From assembly GCA_024400915.1 (NCBI GenBank), contig JAKSLX010000003.1:124001-188000 (forward strand): a stretch of DNA of 64,000 bases, written 5' to 3'. The notes under the pieces are model-generated. The model was given only the letters and a program-made list of their open reading frames with translations, was not told the origin of the DNA and made no database searches. Both the position numbers and the translations under genes were made by a program. Source of the DNA: Treponema sp. (GTDB lineage Bacteria; Spirochaetota; Spirochaetia; Treponematales; Treponemataceae). Positions 52,749 through 62,617 of this stretch are shown here, in pieces (the stretch's first letter is position 1; the number at the start of each line of letters is the position of its first letter).

Positions 52749-54161
52749 TTACAGGTTGGCTACGAGCCAGCTCTTGAAGCTATCGTAATCCTTTTCCATT
52801 GGAATTGCATTGTCTGGCAAAGACATGACCTTTTCAAGGCGTTCAGGCATGTTTGGCTCGCGTCCAATTGCATTTACAACTGTTGCGCCAAACTTTGCAG
52901 GGTGTGCTGTTTCAAGGATGATAGCTGCAGCTTCCTTGTTTACAACTTTGTCTGCCCATGCAGGAATGTTTGCTGTAAGACCAGGCTTAGAGTAGTCTCC
53001 CTTTTCGCCTTTGACAAGTTTTTCCATTTCGCCGCCACGGATGTCGTTCCATGCCTTCCATGCAACTGCTCCGTGTGGATCGATGATGTATCCAGTCTTT
53101 TCGTGGCACTTCTTGATACCGTCGATTGTTCCTTCGTCGTCTGTCCAGTAAGAAGCAAACATTGAACGAACTTCTTCGAGGGAGTAGAGAGCCTTGATTC
53201 TTTCGTAGTTGCTTGGTGCACCAACATCCATTGCGTTGCTGAGTGTAGCAACTGAAGGACGTGCGTTGTATTCACCTGTTGCGATCCAGTCTGGAACTGT
53301 GCGGTTTGCATTTGTTGCTGCAACGAAACCTGTGATAGGTGCTCCCATTTCCTTTGCGATGAGACCGGATGTAAGGTTTCCGAAGTTTCCGCTTGGACAC
53401 ACTGCGATGATTGCAGGATCCTTAATCTGTGAATCGCGTGGAATTCTGTTCTTTACTACGATTGAAGAATACATGTAGTAGAAAGCCTGTGGAAGGAGGC
53501 GTGAAATGTTGATTGAGTTTGCAGAAGAAAGGCGGAACTTTTCGCGGAGGTCCTTGTCTACGAAAGCCTTCTTAACGAGAGCCTGACAGTCATCGAATGT
53601 TCCCTTTACCTTAAGTGCGCGGACATTGCCTGTGAAAGTAGAAAGCTGCTTTTCCTGAAGTGGAGAAATCTTTCCATCTGGATAAAGGATTGTAACATCG
53701 ATTCCTGGAACGTTATGGAAAGCAGAACCTACAGCAGAACCTGTGTCGCCTGATGTTGCTACGAGGATGTGGAGGTTGTCATTTTCGCCACGGTTAAAGT
53801 AAGACATTGTGCGAGCCATGAAGCGTGCGCCAAAATCCTTGAATGCACATGTTGGACCGTGGAAAAGCTCAAGGACATAAGTTGTTGGGTCGATCGGAAC
53901 AACCTGAGATGTAAATGGATAGCAGTCGGAGATGATTGCCTCAAGATCATTGTCAGGAATTTCATCCTTTACGTAAGGCTTAGCCATTTCAAATGCAACA
54001 TCCCTGAAAGATGGATCTGTATTTCTGTCTGTAAATGATTTGTCAAGCTTTGGAAATTCAACTGGAATGTAAAGTCCGCCTGTTGCAGCGTTCATTCCGT
54101 TCAATACGGCTGTTCTGAAATTTACTTTTACCGAACTGTCTCTTGTATCTGTGTAAATCAT
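52749..54161 (-). CDS. thrC: Threonine synthase
   Basis: A 470-residue PLP enzyme that turns O-phosphohomoserine into threonine. The PLP lysine is in CAFKDFGARFMART and the cofactor loop in ATSGDTGSAVG; the N-terminus VKVNFRTAVLNGMNAATGGL matches the E. coli-type class. I chose the ATG at 54161 because AGGAAG precedes it; an ATG at 54212 adds residues foreign to the family. Confidence 0.96.
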   Translation of the reverse strand: MIYTDTRDSSVKVNFRTAVLNGMNAATGGLYIPVEFPKLDKSFTDRNTDPSFRDVAFEMAKPYVKDEIPDNDLEAIISDCYPFTSQVVPIDPTTYVLELFHGPTCAFKDFGARFMARTMSYFNRGENDNLHILVATSGDTGSAVGSAFHNVPGIDVTILYPDGKISPLQEKQLSTFTGNVRALKVKGTFDDCQALVKKAFVDKDLREKFRLSSANSINISRLLPQAFYYMYSSIVVKNRIPRDSQIKDPAIIAVCPSGNFGNLTSGLIAKEMGAPITGFVAATNANRTVPDWIATGEYNARPSVATLSNAMDVGAPSNYERIKALYSLEEVRSMFASYWTDDEGTIDGIKKCHEKTGYIIDPHGAVAWKAWNDIRGGEMEKLVKGEKGDYSKPGLTANIPAWADKVVNKEAAAIILETAHPAKFGATVVNAIGREPNMPERLEKVMSLPDNAIPMEKDYDSFKSWLVANL

Positions 54162-54194
54162 TTTTTTACTTCCTTTATTAAAAAGTGATATTAG

Positions 54195-54223
54195 AGAATA
54201 ACATTTTAGCAAGGTTTATGCAA
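54195..54223 (-). promoter_or_regulatory. thrC promoter
   Basis: Minus strand: TTGCAT (54218-54223), a 17-base spacer and TATTCT (54195-54200), with a normal leader and Shine-Dalgarno site before the ATG at 54161. Confidence 0.55.
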
Positions 54224-54234
54224 ATAGGACAGGT

Positions 54235-54900
54235 TTATCGGGAGAGAAGACTGAAAACTATCAAGGTCATGTTGTATGTAAAATGTGCTGTCATTCCTGT
54301 CCATACGGAAAAAGTCTTCCTGTAGCAGAGCCTTAGGACTGAACCGCAGGCAAGGGCATTAAAAACGGGAATCCAGCCAAGATATCTGTGGGACAATGCA
54401 AAAATAATGAGGGGAAAAGCCTCGATGGCCATCAGACACCATTTCTTTTCAGCCTTGGACTCAAAAATTTTCAGAAGGAATTCAGGCATGAACTGACGGT
54501 ACAGAACTTCTTCGTAAAAGGCACCTGTAAAAACAGAAAATGTAAGGAAGAACCATCCCATAGGAGAATTGATTGCAGGAAGCAGGTTTCTTGAAAGGGT
54601 CTCTTTTTCAAGAAAAAGTTCAAGAGTTTGCATCAGCGCAAAAATCAGCATGAGGCTGCCAAGGGTAATGCTCCACCAGAAGGGAATCTTGAAAATTTTT
54701 ATTTTCATGGAATTTTTAAGGTCCGTAAACTGAAGCTTGTATTGAATGTAAAGGACTGCTGCAATTGCAAGCTGTATGAATACTATCGGTGAAAAAGATG
54801 CTGCCTTTGAAAGTCCGCTGCCTTTAGATACAAAAAGAGGCGGCAAAATGAGAAATACGAATATAAGCAGAAATTCAGAGAGAATGTATCTTTTTTTCAC
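54235..54900 (-). CDS. CPBP-family intramembrane metalloprotease
   Basis: A 221-residue multi-pass membrane protein with about six hydrophobic segments. The CPBP (Abi) motifs are visible: GAFYEEVLYRQFMP with the EExxxR pattern, IIFALSHRYLGWIP with the second-motif His, and HFTYNM near the end. Bacterial members process membrane peptides or prenylated proteins. The start is GTG at 54900; TATAAC ends seven bases upstream, so the mRNA may be leaderless. The target is unknown. Confidence 0.85.
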   Translation of the reverse strand: MKKRYILSEFLLIFVFLILPPLFVSKGSGLSKAASFSPIVFIQLAIAAVLYIQYKLQFTDLKNSMKIKIFKIPFWWSITLGSLMLIFALMQTLELFLEKETLSRNLLPAINSPMGWFFLTFSVFTGAFYEEVLYRQFMPEFLLKIFESKAEKKWCLMAIEAFPLIIFALSHRYLGWIPVFNALACGSVLRLCYRKTFSVWTGMTAHFTYNMTLIVFSLLSR

Positions 54901-54994
54901 AACAAATGTTATAATTTATTTACATGATTTTTTCCATATATTGTTCTGGAAATTTGTCTTGGAGATGATTGTTTATTAAAAAAGGGAGTGTAAA

Positions 54995-56224
54995 ATGTCA
55001 GTGCTGATTTCAGCCTTGTTGATCTGTTTGTTTGCTTTTTGCCTGTACAGATTCTACCTGGGAACTCAGGACAAAGTAAAATTCTATGCGCAGGGCTTCG
55101 ACTACGGTTTCCACAGGAAAGACATTTCAGTTTTGTGGAAGCTTGCAAAAGAATGCGAAATTGAAGAACCTCTTGATTTATATGTTTCGGAAAATGCGGT
55201 AAACAAATGCATTGCTATGGTCATTGAAAAATCCAAACAGTCGGGCAATGCCAATTCATATCCTGTTCAGATGTTTCTTGACAAGCTTTATAGGTTCAAG
55301 ACTCGTGTTGTACTTGACCTTGACAATAAGAGGGGGCTTGAATCTACCAAGTCTCTTGATAACGGTCAAAAACTCAGCATTATTTTTAAGGGCCACGGAG
55401 TTTTTTATTCTCACGTCATCAACAATGGCCGCGAGCTCATAATTTCACTTCCGGTCCAGGTAAATAAGGTTACGAGAAAAATTGAACAGCTGCCTGGGGA
55501 AGATTGGGAAGGTCAGACCATTTCCGTATATTTCTGGCGCAAAAATGATGCAGGCTATGCCTTTGATACTCAGGTATTCGGTTCCGGAGTCTTCAGAAGC
55601 GACCAGGCTCTTTACTTAAAGCACAGCTACAAGCTTGACCGAACCCAGAAAAGACAGTCCATCAGAGTTCCTTGCGAAATCTATGCCCAGATGTATGTCA
55701 TCAAGGAAGAAGTTGTTGAATACGACAGAATTGAGACTGAACCTGGATACAAATGTCTTCTTGAGGACATCAGTGAAGACGGTGCCATGATTCGTATTGG
55801 CGGAAAGGGAAAGAATTCTGTTCCTATTAAAATTCAGTTTGAACTTAACGATGCCCTTATCGTAATGTTTGGTGTAGTTCGTGCTGTTGAGTTCAATGAA
55901 AGCCTGAATCAGTCCAGACTTCATTTTGAATGTACCCACATAGAACAGGGAATGAAAAACTCCATTCTTTCCTATGTTTATAATGTAATTCCTGAAGAAC
56001 AAAAGGATATAAATGAAGCTATTGCTCAGGCAGAAGCTTTTGAAAATGAAGGGGAAACAATGCCGGAAATTGTAAATCAGCCTGTTGAAGCCCCTGAATA
56101 CAAGAACGAAGAAATAGTTCCAAAAAGCTATGAGCCTTCATCATCAGACCTTCAGCAGAATGTTTCCGATGCAAATAAAGCCGCTGCAGAAGGCAATGCA
56201 ATTGATAAATCTGTATTAAAATAA
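54995..56224 (+). CDS. PilZ-domain c-di-GMP receptor protein
   Basis: A 409-residue protein with a short N-terminal membrane segment (about 3-20), an N-terminal regulatory domain of YcgR style and a PilZ domain from about 215 to 320. The c-di-GMP motifs are both complete: Arg220-QSI-Arg224 and Asp258-ISEDG263. The last ~75 residues are acidic and disordered. In spirochaetes such proteins link c-di-GMP to motility and virulence. AGGGAG precedes the ATG. Confidence 0.9.
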   Translation: MSVLISALLICLFAFCLYRFYLGTQDKVKFYAQGFDYGFHRKDISVLWKLAKECEIEEPLDLYVSENAVNKCIAMVIEKSKQSGNANSYPVQMFLDKLYRFKTRVVLDLDNKRGLESTKSLDNGQKLSIIFKGHGVFYSHVINNGRELIISLPVQVNKVTRKIEQLPGEDWEGQTISVYFWRKNDAGYAFDTQVFGSGVFRSDQALYLKHSYKLDRTQKRQSIRVPCEIYAQMYVIKEEVVEYDRIETEPGYKCLLEDISEDGAMIRIGGKGKNSVPIKIQFELNDALIVMFGVVRAVEFNESLNQSRLHFECTHIEQGMKNSILSYVYNVIPEEQKDINEAIAQAEAFENEGETMPEIVNQPVEAPEYKNEEIVPKSYEPSSSDLQQNVSDANKAAAEGNAIDKSVLK

Positions 56225-56247
56225 AGCATTAAAAAAAGGATATAAAA

Positions 56248-57408
56248 ATGAAAAAGATAATTACTTTCATCGTTGGATTTTCCGCTGCCATTCTTTCTTT
56301 TGCAGAAGACAAGAATTCCAGTATCATCGATTTTTACAGGGGAAATATTAAGGATAAAATTTCCGTCGTTAAGAGGGCTGCTGATTCTGGTGATTCTTCC
56401 GTGGCCGTAAAAGCCATTGAATTTCTTATTGATACAAACGATGTGCTTTCCAATGACGAGGATTACAATTCTCTTGCAGAAATAAGCATCAGGTCATTTA
56501 ATTCAAGAAATACAGTTGGCTTTGAAAAGCAGATTTCATCGAGACTCTGTTCGCTTTTTAAGATGACAGATAGTCAGCGGGTAAAAACAGCCGTTATTGA
56601 TTTCTTTAATGTCATGCCAAGTGTAGAAGCCGTTCAGATGGTAAACGACTTTTTCTATAAAAAAATGCAGAATCATAATCCTGTAGATGATACTGTTGTA
56701 AAGGCCGTGGAATTCATGGGTGCCAAAGGAAATGCTGCATCTTTCAACAGACTTTTTATTGCCGACATTCTTGAAGTGTGGCCGGAATTCAGCCCTAAGA
56801 TCGCGGAATGTTATGGAAACCTTGCAGAAGACAACCGCCGTGAAATCCTTCAGATGATAGTCAGCGTTCCTGCCGACAAAAAAATAGTAATTCTCAACAA
56901 ACTTAATGCAAATCCAAAAATTTCTAAAAAAATTTGCGGAGAATGTGCAGAAAATGTACTTTCAGCGGTTATAAATAAGAGTGAGGAAGTAAAATCCAGA
57001 GAAAAGAAGGAAGACCTTGTTACTCTTGAACTGCTTTGCCTTGAAACCGTTGCAGAATCAAAATGGACAAGGGCTTCTGCTGTTGCTACAAAATCCTTTG
57101 AGCGTATTCGAAGTGAGTATGAACTGAAGGATATTACAGATGATCAGTTTACAAAGGCGATTTCAAACATTGCTTCCGTTGCAAACTCTGACACTGTTGT
57201 AGTGCTTTCTTCATATCTGGATTTTCTTAACAAGAGTACAGAATCTGGCCGTGCTCCTGTTAAAGGCGTTGTTCTTTCCGTTATCAATAGTTTGGGAGAA
57301 CTTGGAGACAACAGGGCTTTTGATTTCATCTATGCTGCAACTTCCCTTGAATATCCCGATGAAGTCGTAGAAGCTGCTAAGTCTGCCATCACAAAACTCA
57401 AGTGGTAG
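56248..57408 (+). CDS. Exported HEAT-like repeat protein
   Basis: A 386-residue protein with a signal peptide cut near ILSFAED (about residue 19). The rest is helical with repeated units of about 35-40 residues (GDSSVAVKAIEFLIDTND, then VKTAVIDFFNVMPSVEAVQM, then GDNRAFDFIYAATSLEYPDE), in the style of HEAT or PBS-lyase repeats used for protein contact in the periplasm. AGGAT precedes the ATG. It overlaps the ComEC-like gene by seven bases. Confidence 0.8.
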   Translation: MKKIITFIVGFSAAILSFAEDKNSSIIDFYRGNIKDKISVVKRAADSGDSSVAVKAIEFLIDTNDVLSNDEDYNSLAEISIRSFNSRNTVGFEKQISSRLCSLFKMTDSQRVKTAVIDFFNVMPSVEAVQMVNDFFYKKMQNHNPVDDTVVKAVEFMGAKGNAASFNRLFIADILEVWPEFSPKIAECYGNLAEDNRREILQMIVSVPADKKIVILNKLNANPKISKKICGECAENVLSAVINKSEEVKSREKKEDLVTLELLCLETVAESKWTRASAVATKSFERIRSEYELKDITDDQFTKAISNIASVANSDTVVVLSSYLDFLNKSTESGRAPVKGVVLSVINSLGELGDNRAFDFIYAATSLEYPDEVVEAAKSAITKLKW

Positions 57409-58667
57409 GAAACTTAAAAAAAAGACTATTTAATCCATTCTTTGTTGCAGCCTTTGTTTGTGCTGTCCTGATTTATGGCGGTTTCGTAAAAATTGCTGAC
57501 CGCCATCCATTAAAATCCCTTGGAACATCTTCTTCCATAACAGGTTTGGTGGGAGAAGTTGCTTCCAATCCTTCAATCAATTCCAACGGTAGGTTTTATA
57601 GCCTTGTCCTTTCTGTAGAGCGTTCCTTTTTAACCGTAAATGCCTTCAGTATGGAAAGTTCTGCCTCTGGCCAGGTAAAGTGCCTTGTGCCATCCTATAT
57701 GGTGGAATCCCTTTATCCGGGCAAGCTTTTTTCATCTTTCGGAAAGAAAATAGTTTTTGAAAAAGGGGAAAGGGTAATGCTTTCTGGAAACTTTTCAAAA
57801 GGTTTTTTCGTTGCAATAGACGGACAGTATCTTGAAAGGGAAAACAACTTGAAGGGAAAATTCATAGGGATAAGGACTTTTTCAAGAATCCAGTTTAAGC
57901 GTCTTATGTATGGGTGGAAAAATGCTGGCGGACTTATTCTTGCATTGCTTTCTGGATCAAGGGAATATACTGAAAAAAATGTTTCCGATAATTTTAGAAA
58001 TGCAGGCCTTTCACATATCCTTGCTTTAAGCGGAATGCACCTTTCCTTTTTTGCAGGACTTGCTGGTGGAAGTGGAAAAAGAATTTTCGGCAAAAAATAC
58101 AGTTTCTTTTTCAGGCTTTTTGGTATTCTGTTTTTTGTCTGGTTTGCAGGACTTTCTCCTTCTCTTTTAAGGGCTCTTCTTTGTTCCCTTATAATGCTCC
58201 TGTGTTCCTCTGTTTTTTCTACGGAGGCAGACTATTTCCTTGTACTTTGTTCTGTTTTCCTGATTCACTGCCTTGTTATTCCGGCGGACATATTTTCTGC
58301 AGCTTTCATATTGTCTTATGGAGCCCTTGCAGGAATTCTCCTTTTGAGTGATGGGGTGAACTCTTTTTTATGTAGATTACTTCCGGGTAAAATCAGCAGT
58401 TCATTGTCAGCTTCCATGGGTGCCCAATGTGCAACGGCTCCCGTATCCATTGGAATGTTCGGTACTATAATGCCTTGCGGGATTTTAGCAAGTGTCGTTG
58501 TATCTCCTTTGGTTAGCCTTTTTATATTCGTTGCTTTGCTTTCCATAATTTTATGCCTTGTAATGCCTTTTCTAGCACCGGCCTTTGGTTGTATAATGAA
58601 TGCAATTTATAAGGTAATTGCATTGACGGTTCAGTTATTTGCATTTGTTCCGCCTCTGAAATTCTAA
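57402..58667 (+). CDS. ComEC/Rec2-like membrane protein, short form
   Basis: A 421-residue polytopic protein. The segment NAGLSHILALSGMHLSFFAG is the hallmark of the ComEC competence domain, which forms the inner-membrane DNA channel. An OB-fold-like region lies at about 50-140 and seven or more hydrophobic segments follow. The C-terminal metallo-beta-lactamase-like nuclease domain of full ComEC (about 250-300 residues) is absent. The start is GTG at 57402, inside the end of the preceding gene, and is not certain. Confidence 0.85.
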   Translation: MVGNLKKRLFNPFFVAAFVCAVLIYGGFVKIADRHPLKSLGTSSSITGLVGEVASNPSINSNGRFYSLVLSVERSFLTVNAFSMESSASGQVKCLVPSYMVESLYPGKLFSSFGKKIVFEKGERVMLSGNFSKGFFVAIDGQYLERENNLKGKFIGIRTFSRIQFKRLMYGWKNAGGLILALLSGSREYTEKNVSDNFRNAGLSHILALSGMHLSFFAGLAGGSGKRIFGKKYSFFFRLFGILFFVWFAGLSPSLLRALLCSLIMLLCSSVFSTEADYFLVLCSVFLIHCLVIPADIFSAAFILSYGALAGILLLSDGVNSFLCRLLPGKISSSLSASMGAQCATAPVSIGMFGTIMPCGILASVVVSPLVSLFIFVALLSIILCLVMPFLAPAFGCIMNAIYKVIALTVQLFAFVPPLKF

Positions 58668-58684
58668 AGACTAAAGGATATTTT

Positions 58685-59569
58685 ATGAAACACCCGGACT
58701 ACAATTCTCCTGCAGAGTTAAAAAGCTTTCTTGATTCTCAGGGCTTTGCCATGCAGAAAAAATTCGGTCAGAACTTCATGATAAATGGTGATGCCAGAAA
58801 AAAAATAATTGATGTTCTTGATCCAAAGGAAGGAGAAGTAATCTGGGAAGTTGGTCCTGGACTTGGATGCATGACGGAAGAAATCATGAACCGTGGAGCC
58901 GTACTGAATGCCTTTGAGATTGACAAGGGATTCATTGGACTCCTTCATCAGTTTTTTGAAGAGCAGGAAGCTAAAGGCCAGTTTGGCATTACTGAAGGTG
59001 ATGTACTCAAGACCTGGAAAAAGCATTTTGAAAACTGTTCACAGAAACCTTCAAAGCTTTTTGGAAATCTTCCATACAATATTGCCGCTACATTTATCGC
59101 TGATACAATTGTTGAAGGTCTTGTTTTTGACAGATGTGTTTTTACCGTTCAGAAGGAAGTTACGGAAAGAGTTGCTGCGGCTCCTGGAACTGAAAACTAT
59201 TCTGCCTTCAGTGTTTTGTGCCAGTGGGGATACAATGTAAAAAAGGGAATTGTTCTTTCCAGTGCAAACTTCTGGCCTAGACCTAATGTTGCATCCCAGG
59301 CTTTTTCTCTGGAAAAAAAGGAGACTCCGGTTCAGTGTAAGGATAACAGACTTTTTGTTAAGGTTGTGCATGCTCTTTTTGCTTCAAGACGAAAAACTTT
59401 GCTGAACAACATCAAGCCTTTATTGACTGCAGGAATGAATGCTGAGGAAATTTTTGACAGGGCAGGAATAAGCAAAATGGAAAGGGCAGAAAACCTTACC
59501 GTAGAACAGTTTGCAAAAATTACGGATGTGTTGAGCGATTGTTTGTGTTCTGCTAAAATTGAATCATGA
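58685..59569 (+). CDS. rsmA: 16S rRNA (adenine1518/1519-N6) dimethyltransferase
   Basis: A 294-residue methyltransferase (KsgA) that dimethylates two adenines in the 16S rRNA 3' hairpin. KKFGQNFMINGDARKKI, EVGPGLGCMTEEI (SAM loop) and the catalytic FGNLPYNIAATFI are present. AGGAT precedes the ATG. It overlaps the YggS-family gene by four bases. Confidence 0.96.
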   Translation: MKHPDYNSPAELKSFLDSQGFAMQKKFGQNFMINGDARKKIIDVLDPKEGEVIWEVGPGLGCMTEEIMNRGAVLNAFEIDKGFIGLLHQFFEEQEAKGQFGITEGDVLKTWKKHFENCSQKPSKLFGNLPYNIAATFIADTIVEGLVFDRCVFTVQKEVTERVAAAPGTENYSAFSVLCQWGYNVKKGIVLSSANFWPRPNVASQAFSLEKKETPVQCKDNRLFVKVVHALFASRRKTLLNNIKPLLTAGMNAEEIFDRAGISKMERAENLTVEQFAKITDVLSDCLCSAKIES

Positions 59570-60273
59570 CAGAATCAGAGATTGCAGAAAATTTTCAGAA
59601 AGTTCGTGAACAGATAAAGGCTGCCGAGTCAAAATCCGGACGTGTCCAGGGCAGTGTTCGTCTTTGTGCCGTAAGTAAATTTCATCCCCTTGAGGATGTT
59701 AAGGCGGCATTGAAAGCCAATCAATTTCTCTTTGGTGAAAATCGCGTTCAGGAAGCCTATGGAAAATTTACTGAACTCAATGATGAAAAGGTTGAACTTC
59801 ATATAATCGGTCAACTTCAGTCAAATAAAGTTAAGAAAGCCGTTGAAATTGCCAGCTGCATTCAGTCTGTGGACAGGGAAAGTCTCCTTGTAGAAATTGA
59901 AAAACAGGCTTCAAAACTTGAAAAAAATATTTCGGTTTTCTTTGAATTCCATACTGCAGAAGACAGCAAGAGCGGTTACGGGGATGTTGATTCAGTTCTT
60001 TTGACTGCAGAAAATTTTTCAAAGGGGTTGTATCCCCATATTACTCCTGCAGGCTTAATGACCATGGCTCCTTTTACTGATGATGAAAAGGCCGTAAGAA
60101 CTTCCTTTGAAAAGCTCAGGAATCTTAAGGAACTTCTCAATTCAAAATTCCCTGAGCTCCCTGTAAAAGAACTGAGCATGGGAATGAGTGGTGATTACAG
60201 GATTGCCATAGAGGAAGGCAGTACTATGGTTCGTGTTGGAACAGCACTCTTTGGAGAAAGAAACTACAATTAA
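59566..60273 (+). CDS. YggS/PROSC-family PLP homeostasis protein
   Basis: A 235-residue PLP-binding protein with the PLP lysine Lys38 in CAVSKFHP, the GENRVQEAYGKF segment and the closing LSMGMSGDYRIAIEEGST. YggS proteins buffer pyridoxal phosphate and have no known catalytic reaction. Its ATG overlaps the rsmA stop. Confidence 0.95.
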   Translation: MTESEIAENFQKVREQIKAAESKSGRVQGSVRLCAVSKFHPLEDVKAALKANQFLFGENRVQEAYGKFTELNDEKVELHIIGQLQSNKVKKAVEIASCIQSVDRESLLVEIEKQASKLEKNISVFFEFHTAEDSKSGYGDVDSVLLTAENFSKGLYPHITPAGLMTMAPFTDDEKAVRTSFEKLRNLKELLNSKFPELPVKELSMGMSGDYRIAIEEGSTMVRVGTALFGERNYN

Positions 60274-60279
60274 AAATAA

Positions 60280-60774
60280 ATGAAAAGATTCATCGGCTTT
60301 CTATTTATATTTTTAGTTTTCTCATCGTTGTTCCCGGAATCTGCATTCTGTGAAGAGTCAACTGAACCTGTACCATACAGCAAGGAAGAATTTCCCCAGT
60401 GGACCCTTGATTTGAGAAGGTTTGAAGTGGTATCCCTTGGTTCGGTTCCTTTTGCCATGATTGGAGTTACCATTGCATACGGATATATTGAAGTAAAAAG
60501 GGGAAACATGAGTTCCATTCCTAATCCCTTGAATCCAAGTTCCCTTGATGAAAGCGAACAGCTTAAAATTCTCGGCATGACCGTATGTACTGGACTTGCC
60601 ATAGGACTTGTTGATTTTACGGTCAATAAAATCATCAGCTACAATAAAAGAAAACGACTTGAAAAAATCAATGCTGCAAAACAGGTTAATGTAGTTCCTC
60701 TTGCAGAACCGGAAGAAAGCGAAATTGTTGAAGATGAATTTCAGTCAAGTGAAGTTCAGAACAGTGAGGAATAA
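60280..60774 (+). CDS. Exported membrane protein of unknown function
   Basis: A 164-residue protein with a signal peptide ending near ESAFCEES (about residue 22) and two further hydrophobic segments (about 50-70 and 90-112). The last ~45 residues are charged. It sits between the YggS-family gene and the first pseudouridine synthase on the same strand. No ribosome site is clear. No family is recognised. Confidence 0.75.
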   Translation: MKRFIGFLFIFLVFSSLFPESAFCEESTEPVPYSKEEFPQWTLDLRRFEVVSLGSVPFAMIGVTIAYGYIEVKRGNMSSIPNPLNPSSLDESEQLKILGMTVCTGLAIGLVDFTVNKIISYNKRKRLEKINAAKQVNVVPLAEPEESEIVEDEFQSSEVQNSEE

Positions 60775-60777
60775 TAC

Positions 60778-61764
60778 ATGGCTTTTTTTTCCAATAAGGT
60801 TCCTACTGAATATTCAAAATCAGAGAGGCTCGATAAATATATTTCAGGACTGTCCAACGGAATGAACCGCAGCAAGCTTAAAAGCGGTGTTGTCAGTATT
60901 CTTGTAAACGGTAAAAATCAGAAAGTTTCCTACAAGGTAAAGGCTGGAGATCAGATAGACATTCAGTGGGAAGAAAATATTCCTGATAATATTGAGCCTC
61001 AGGACATTCCCCTTGATATTATTTATGAAGACGACAATGTGTGTGTTGTAGACAAAAAACAGGGCATGGTTACTCATCCTGCATGCGGTAATTGGGACGG
61101 AACTTTAGTAAACGCATTGCTTTATCATTGGGGCAGGCAGGCTATCAAGGAAATAAAGGAAAGTGATGCCAGTACTGACAAAATCCTTGCCAATAGACGT
61201 CCGGGAATTGTTCACCGTCTGGATAAGGAAACTTCAGGTATTATCATTACTGCAAAGAATCGCCCTACGGAAGAATATCTTGCAGGTCTTTTTAGAAATC
61301 ACAGGAAAATAAAAAAGGAATATATCTGCATCTGCATGGGCCGACCTCAGCATCAGCATGGAAAAATAAAGACCCAGATTGTCCGCGACATGAGGGACAG
61401 AAAAAAATTCCGTGCAGTTACTGATACGGAAGATGGAAAATATGCAGAAACCCATTACAGCTGCATTGCCTGCTATGGAGAATACTCTTTAATGAGGGTT
61501 AGAATTGTTACAGGTAGAACCCATCAGATTCGCGTCCATATGAAGTTCCTCAATTGTCCAATTCTTGGCGACGGTCTTTATGCTAAGGCCGATAAAAAAT
61601 TTCCGGATGCAACTCTTATGCTGAATGCCCACAAGCTTACCATCAAACTTCCCGGGTCAAATGAATATTCGGAATTTAAAAACAAAACTCCAGAAAGGTT
61701 CCTCAAAATAATGAAGGTTCTCCACAGAGATTTTTCAAAGGTCATTCTTCCAAAGGACAGGTAG
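60778..61764 (+). CDS. RluA-family pseudouridine synthase with S4 domain
   Basis: A 328-residue enzyme that isomerises uridines in rRNA. An N-terminal S4 RNA-binding domain (about 15-75) precedes the RluA fold with the catalytic Asp149 in VHRLDKETSG; TGRTHQIRVHM is the closing motif. The form with S4 is closest to RluD, which acts on 23S helix 69, but RluC shares the layout. GAGGAA precedes the ATG. Confidence 0.92.
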   Translation: MAFFSNKVPTEYSKSERLDKYISGLSNGMNRSKLKSGVVSILVNGKNQKVSYKVKAGDQIDIQWEENIPDNIEPQDIPLDIIYEDDNVCVVDKKQGMVTHPACGNWDGTLVNALLYHWGRQAIKEIKESDASTDKILANRRPGIVHRLDKETSGIIITAKNRPTEEYLAGLFRNHRKIKKEYICICMGRPQHQHGKIKTQIVRDMRDRKKFRAVTDTEDGKYAETHYSCIACYGEYSLMRVRIVTGRTHQIRVHMKFLNCPILGDGLYAKADKKFPDATLMLNAHKLTIKLPGSNEYSEFKNKTPERFLKIMKVLHRDFSKVILPKDR

Positions 61765-61767
61765 AAA

Positions 61768-62517
61768 ATGAATTCTCTCTACGAAAATATAAACATAATT
61801 CATAAGCCCTCGGAAAAAGAACCTTTTTTGATTCTTGATAAACCTAGAGGGCTTCCAAGTGCACCTCTTTTTTCTGGTGATGAAAGTGCTCTTTCTTATG
61901 CCGTGGAAAAATTTCCTGAAATTGCAGAAGTCAAGGGAAAAAAGGAAATTGAATTTGGTCTTGTACACAGGATTGATACTGAAACAAGAGGTCTTCTTCT
62001 TGTTGCTTGTACCCAGGACTTTTATGACTCGATTATTTTGGAACAAACTAATGGTCGTTTTATAAAAAGCTACGAAGCGTATTGCGATTTAATTGCCGGT
62101 AAAAATTTAACTGAGGGCTTTCCAAAAAGGGATGAATCTTCAGAATATATCCTTGAATGTCTACAAAATTTAACTAACGAAGGTTCGTTTAGTCTTGAAG
62201 TAAGATCAAGGTTTCGTCCCTATGGCTTAAAAAATAGTCAGGTTAGGCCTGTAAATGACTTTGCAGGCAAAGCGGCAGAAAAGAAGGCAGGTTCAAAAGA
62301 ATACATCACCCTTATGGAACTGGAAAAGTCCGGCAATGAAGTTCATGCTTTTTGCAAAATTAGGGAAGGTTACCGGCATCAGGTTCGCTGTCATCTTGCC
62401 TGGCTTGGTCTGCCCATAAAAGGTGATCCTTTATATAATCCGAAAAATGTATCAGGTCAGCAATTTCTGTTTACGGCAGTAGGACTTGAGTTTCTTGGAT
62501 TTTCTTTTTCCCTGTAA
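61768..62517 (+). CDS. RluA-family pseudouridine synthase without S4 domain
   Basis: A 249-residue member of the same fold. The catalytic Asp70 is in VHRIDTETRG, and GYRHQVRCHLAWLGLPIKG closes the core. It lacks the S4 domain and has an unusual insertion between about 110 and 175. It starts three bases after the first synthase. The target could be rRNA or tRNA; the sequence does not say. Confidence 0.88.
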   Translation: MNSLYENINIIHKPSEKEPFLILDKPRGLPSAPLFSGDESALSYAVEKFPEIAEVKGKKEIEFGLVHRIDTETRGLLLVACTQDFYDSIILEQTNGRFIKSYEAYCDLIAGKNLTEGFPKRDESSEYILECLQNLTNEGSFSLEVRSRFRPYGLKNSQVRPVNDFAGKAAEKKAGSKEYITLMELEKSGNEVHAFCKIREGYRHQVRCHLAWLGLPIKGDPLYNPKNVSGQQFLFTAVGLEFLGFSFSL

Positions 62518-62557
62518 GATATGTTTCTTATTCTGCTGATTTCCCTCTTTCTCTTTG

Positions 62558-62586
62558 TTGAAAATTTCTAGATTATAGAATATTAT
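62558..62586 (+). promoter_or_regulatory. trpS promoter
   Basis: TTGAAA (62558-62563), a 17-base spacer and TATTAT (62581-62586), overlapping an in-frame ATG at 62585. That ATG is therefore not the start; GAGGAA and the ATG at 62618 follow. Confidence 0.65.
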
Positions 62587-62617
62587 GTCTTTCATAAATT
62601 ATATTCGAGGAAGAATT

